From contig NZ_LMUT01000009.1 in assembly GCF_009765785.1 (NCBI RefSeq), positions 509,406 to 573,405 on the forward strand: a stretch of DNA of 64,000 bases. The letters run 5' to 3'. Position 1 is the stretch's first letter; every line of letters starts with the position of its first letter. The notes below the pieces were generated by a model. The model was not told the DNA's origin and made no database searches. It worked only from the letters and a program-made list of their open reading frames with translations. The DNA comes from Granulicella sp. L46. Its GTDB lineage: Bacteria; Acidobacteriota; Terriglobia; Terriglobales; Acidobacteriaceae. The translations under genes were made by a program, and so were the position numbers. This document shows, one piece after another, positions 62,760 through 64,000 of this stretch.

Positions 62760-62905
62760 CCCTCAGCCCGGTGGTGCGCGGCGTCGTTGGCGATGATCGC
62801 CGCGCCGTGAATGGTACTCGGCGAACGATGAAATCGTGCGCTGGGTACCGTTTGCGTTTAATTTGGCACACGGCGTCGCGGGCGCTTTGAGGATTGATGG
62901 CTTCG

Positions 62906-64000
62906 CTAACGACCGGGCAGCTTGTAGAGAGTTTCGGCGTTGCGGTGCAGGACCATGTGGGCGAGTTCGGCGGCGCGCGCGGGGGAGATTTCGCCGTCCT
63001 GCTGCATTCCGTTGAGCGCGATGGCGAGAGCCTTGCGGGCGTTGCGCGAGCCCAGCCAGGTGGCTTCTTCCCATCCAATGGTGTCACTGTAGGGATAGCC
63101 GTCGGTGCCGAAGAGGACCTTGTCGGGATAGAGCTCGAGCCACTCGCGCAGCCACGTGGCGAGCGTGCGTGCGGGAATCATGATGGCCTGCTGTGAGATG
63201 TCGAGATAGACGTTCGGTTTCTGCAGCAACGCGCCTGCTTCATGGACGAACGGCCAGCCACCGTGGAGAAGGACAAAGTTGGTGTGGGCGAAGCGTGGGT
63301 CGTTGAACAACGGCTCGAGGTTCAGCGGATTGACGCCGGTGATGGAGAAGTAGCGGCCGGCGCCGGCGAGATCGTGAAGGTGGACGGCCATGCCGAGGCG
63401 GCCAGCTTCAAGAGCAATGGTGCGAAAGAGGAAGTCTTGAAGAAGTTTGTAGTCGGCTGGAGTCGGCACGCCGCCGTGGACGTAGCGCGCGTAGATATCG
63501 GCGGCGCGTGCGGCGTCGGCGGGAGTGTCAGCGGGTGAAGGATCGCTGATGTTGAGCGAGCGTAGGTAGGCGAGCTCGAACTTGATGGCGATGGCGCCGC
63601 CGGCGTGCTGACTGCGGAGCGTGGGATAGACGAGACGATTGAGGTAGCCGTCGAGCGTCGCCGGAAGAGCGGCGAGGTGTACGTCGGCGAGGTAGCGAGC
63701 GCGGAGTTTATCTTCTAGCGGAAAGAACTGCACGCGATCGGGGGTGTCGGCAGCTGTGGTGTTGTCAAGTGGGAAGAGCAGCGCGTCGTCATACGGCACC
63801 CAAAGGAAGCGCGGAGGCTGAACGCCATTGCCCATCACTACGCGGTTGGCGACCATGGTCGCGATGTTCGCCTGGTCGAGAACCCACGCGGAGTAGTGAG
63901 CGCCCTCGCGAGCTTTCACGGCGGCGCGCGCTGTAGCGAGTTTGGCACGGCCGGTGGCGTCGAGCGGCGTAGACAGGTCGACGTGGAAGAGTGCGCGCCA
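62906..64000 (-). CDS. Amidohydrolase family protein, 5' end outside the window
   Basis: The reading frame continues to the right edge, so only the C-terminal 364 or so residues are seen. It is a TIM-barrel metal hydrolase: AVHLHDLAGAGRYFSITG contains a metal-ligand HxH pattern, FVLLHGGWPFVHE a second His, and VLFGTDGYPYSD the catalytic Asp. The N-terminal HxH motif would be outside the window. The final helix (AHMVLHRNAETLYKL) matches the amidohydrolase family 2 end. Substrate unknown. The gap to the preceding secreted protein gene is 146 bp. Confidence 0.88.
   Translation of the reverse strand, partial: WRALFHVDLSTPLDATGRAKLATARAAVKAREGAHYSAWVLDQANIATMVANRVVMGNGVQPPRFLWVPYDDALLFPLDNTTAADTPDRVQFFPLEDKLRARYLADVHLAALPATLDGYLNRLVYPTLRSQHAGGAIAIKFELAYLRSLNISDPSPADTPADAARAADIYARYVHGGVPTPADYKLLQDFLFRTIALEAGRLGMAVHLHDLAGAGRYFSITGVNPLNLEPLFNDPRFAHTNFVLLHGGWPFVHEAGALLQKPNVYLDISQQAIMIPARTLATWLREWLELYPDKVLFGTDGYPYSDTIGWEEATWLGSRNARKALAIALNGMQQDGEISPARAAELAHMVLHRNAETLYKLPGR

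Overview
The window looks like a chromosomal segment of a soil-type Acidobacteriota member (class Terriglobia, near Granulicella, Edaphobacter or Terriglobus). The support is G+C-rich DNA, four large Oar/SusC-like TonB-dependent receptors (three with a visible N-terminal carboxypeptidase-like domain, one cut by the window edge), a VWFA-related secreted protein of the acidobacterial type, a DUF5916 outer-membrane protein, and many short intergenic repeat elements. The genus assignment is inference; no rRNA or tRNA gene was seen.

Layout. 1-3303 is the 3' part of a TonB-dependent receptor gene. 3466-9770 carries cobO, rlmH, rsfS and nadD on the minus strand; the usual nadD-rsfS-rlmH order is split by a plus-strand receptor gene (4759-8397) that has its own near-perfect sigma-54 promoter and a terminator. 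10027-12485 holds a glycine-rich secreted protein and three small proteins among repeats. 12676-14427 is a two-gene island of visibly lower G+C: an S-4TM membrane effector and a cGAS/DncV-like nucleotidyltransferase, i.e. a minimal type I CBASS-like anti-phage operon closed by a terminator. 14794-17721 is gyrA. 18250-28388 has a GT39-like glycosyltransferase, a glutathione peroxidase, a YcbB-type L,D-transpeptidase, a SulP transporter, an orphan PAS histidine kinase and a DUF3300 protein.

28402-38355 holds a dipeptidase-like gene remnant, the DUF5916 protein, an alpha/beta hydrolase, a membrane protein, a YozG-like regulator with its DUF2975 partner and a candidate operator, a cyclic-nucleotide-binding/thioredoxin-reductase-like fusion that lacks the CxxC, a Tat-exported amine oxidase and a VWA protein. 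38752-47858 contains another receptor, two c-di-GMP enzymes (a GGEEF cyclase and a degenerate-GGDEF/EAL phosphodiesterase) and a PHP-domain protein. 48121-54747 is a receptor gene that converges, with no spacing, on a seven-repeat FG-GAP/Ig-like secreted protein. 54831-64000 has a GT2 enzyme, an esterase, a small Cys/His protein, rpoD, a 39-residue membrane microprotein, a GNAT enzyme, a class II photolyase, a secreted protein and the 3' part of an amidohydrolase gene.

The most notable element is the CBASS-like pair. Second is the sigma-54-driven receptor lodged inside a conserved housekeeping cluster. Third is the density of repeats: an inverted pair of 55-bp elements, 28-bp tandem repeats and hexanucleotide-rich elements.
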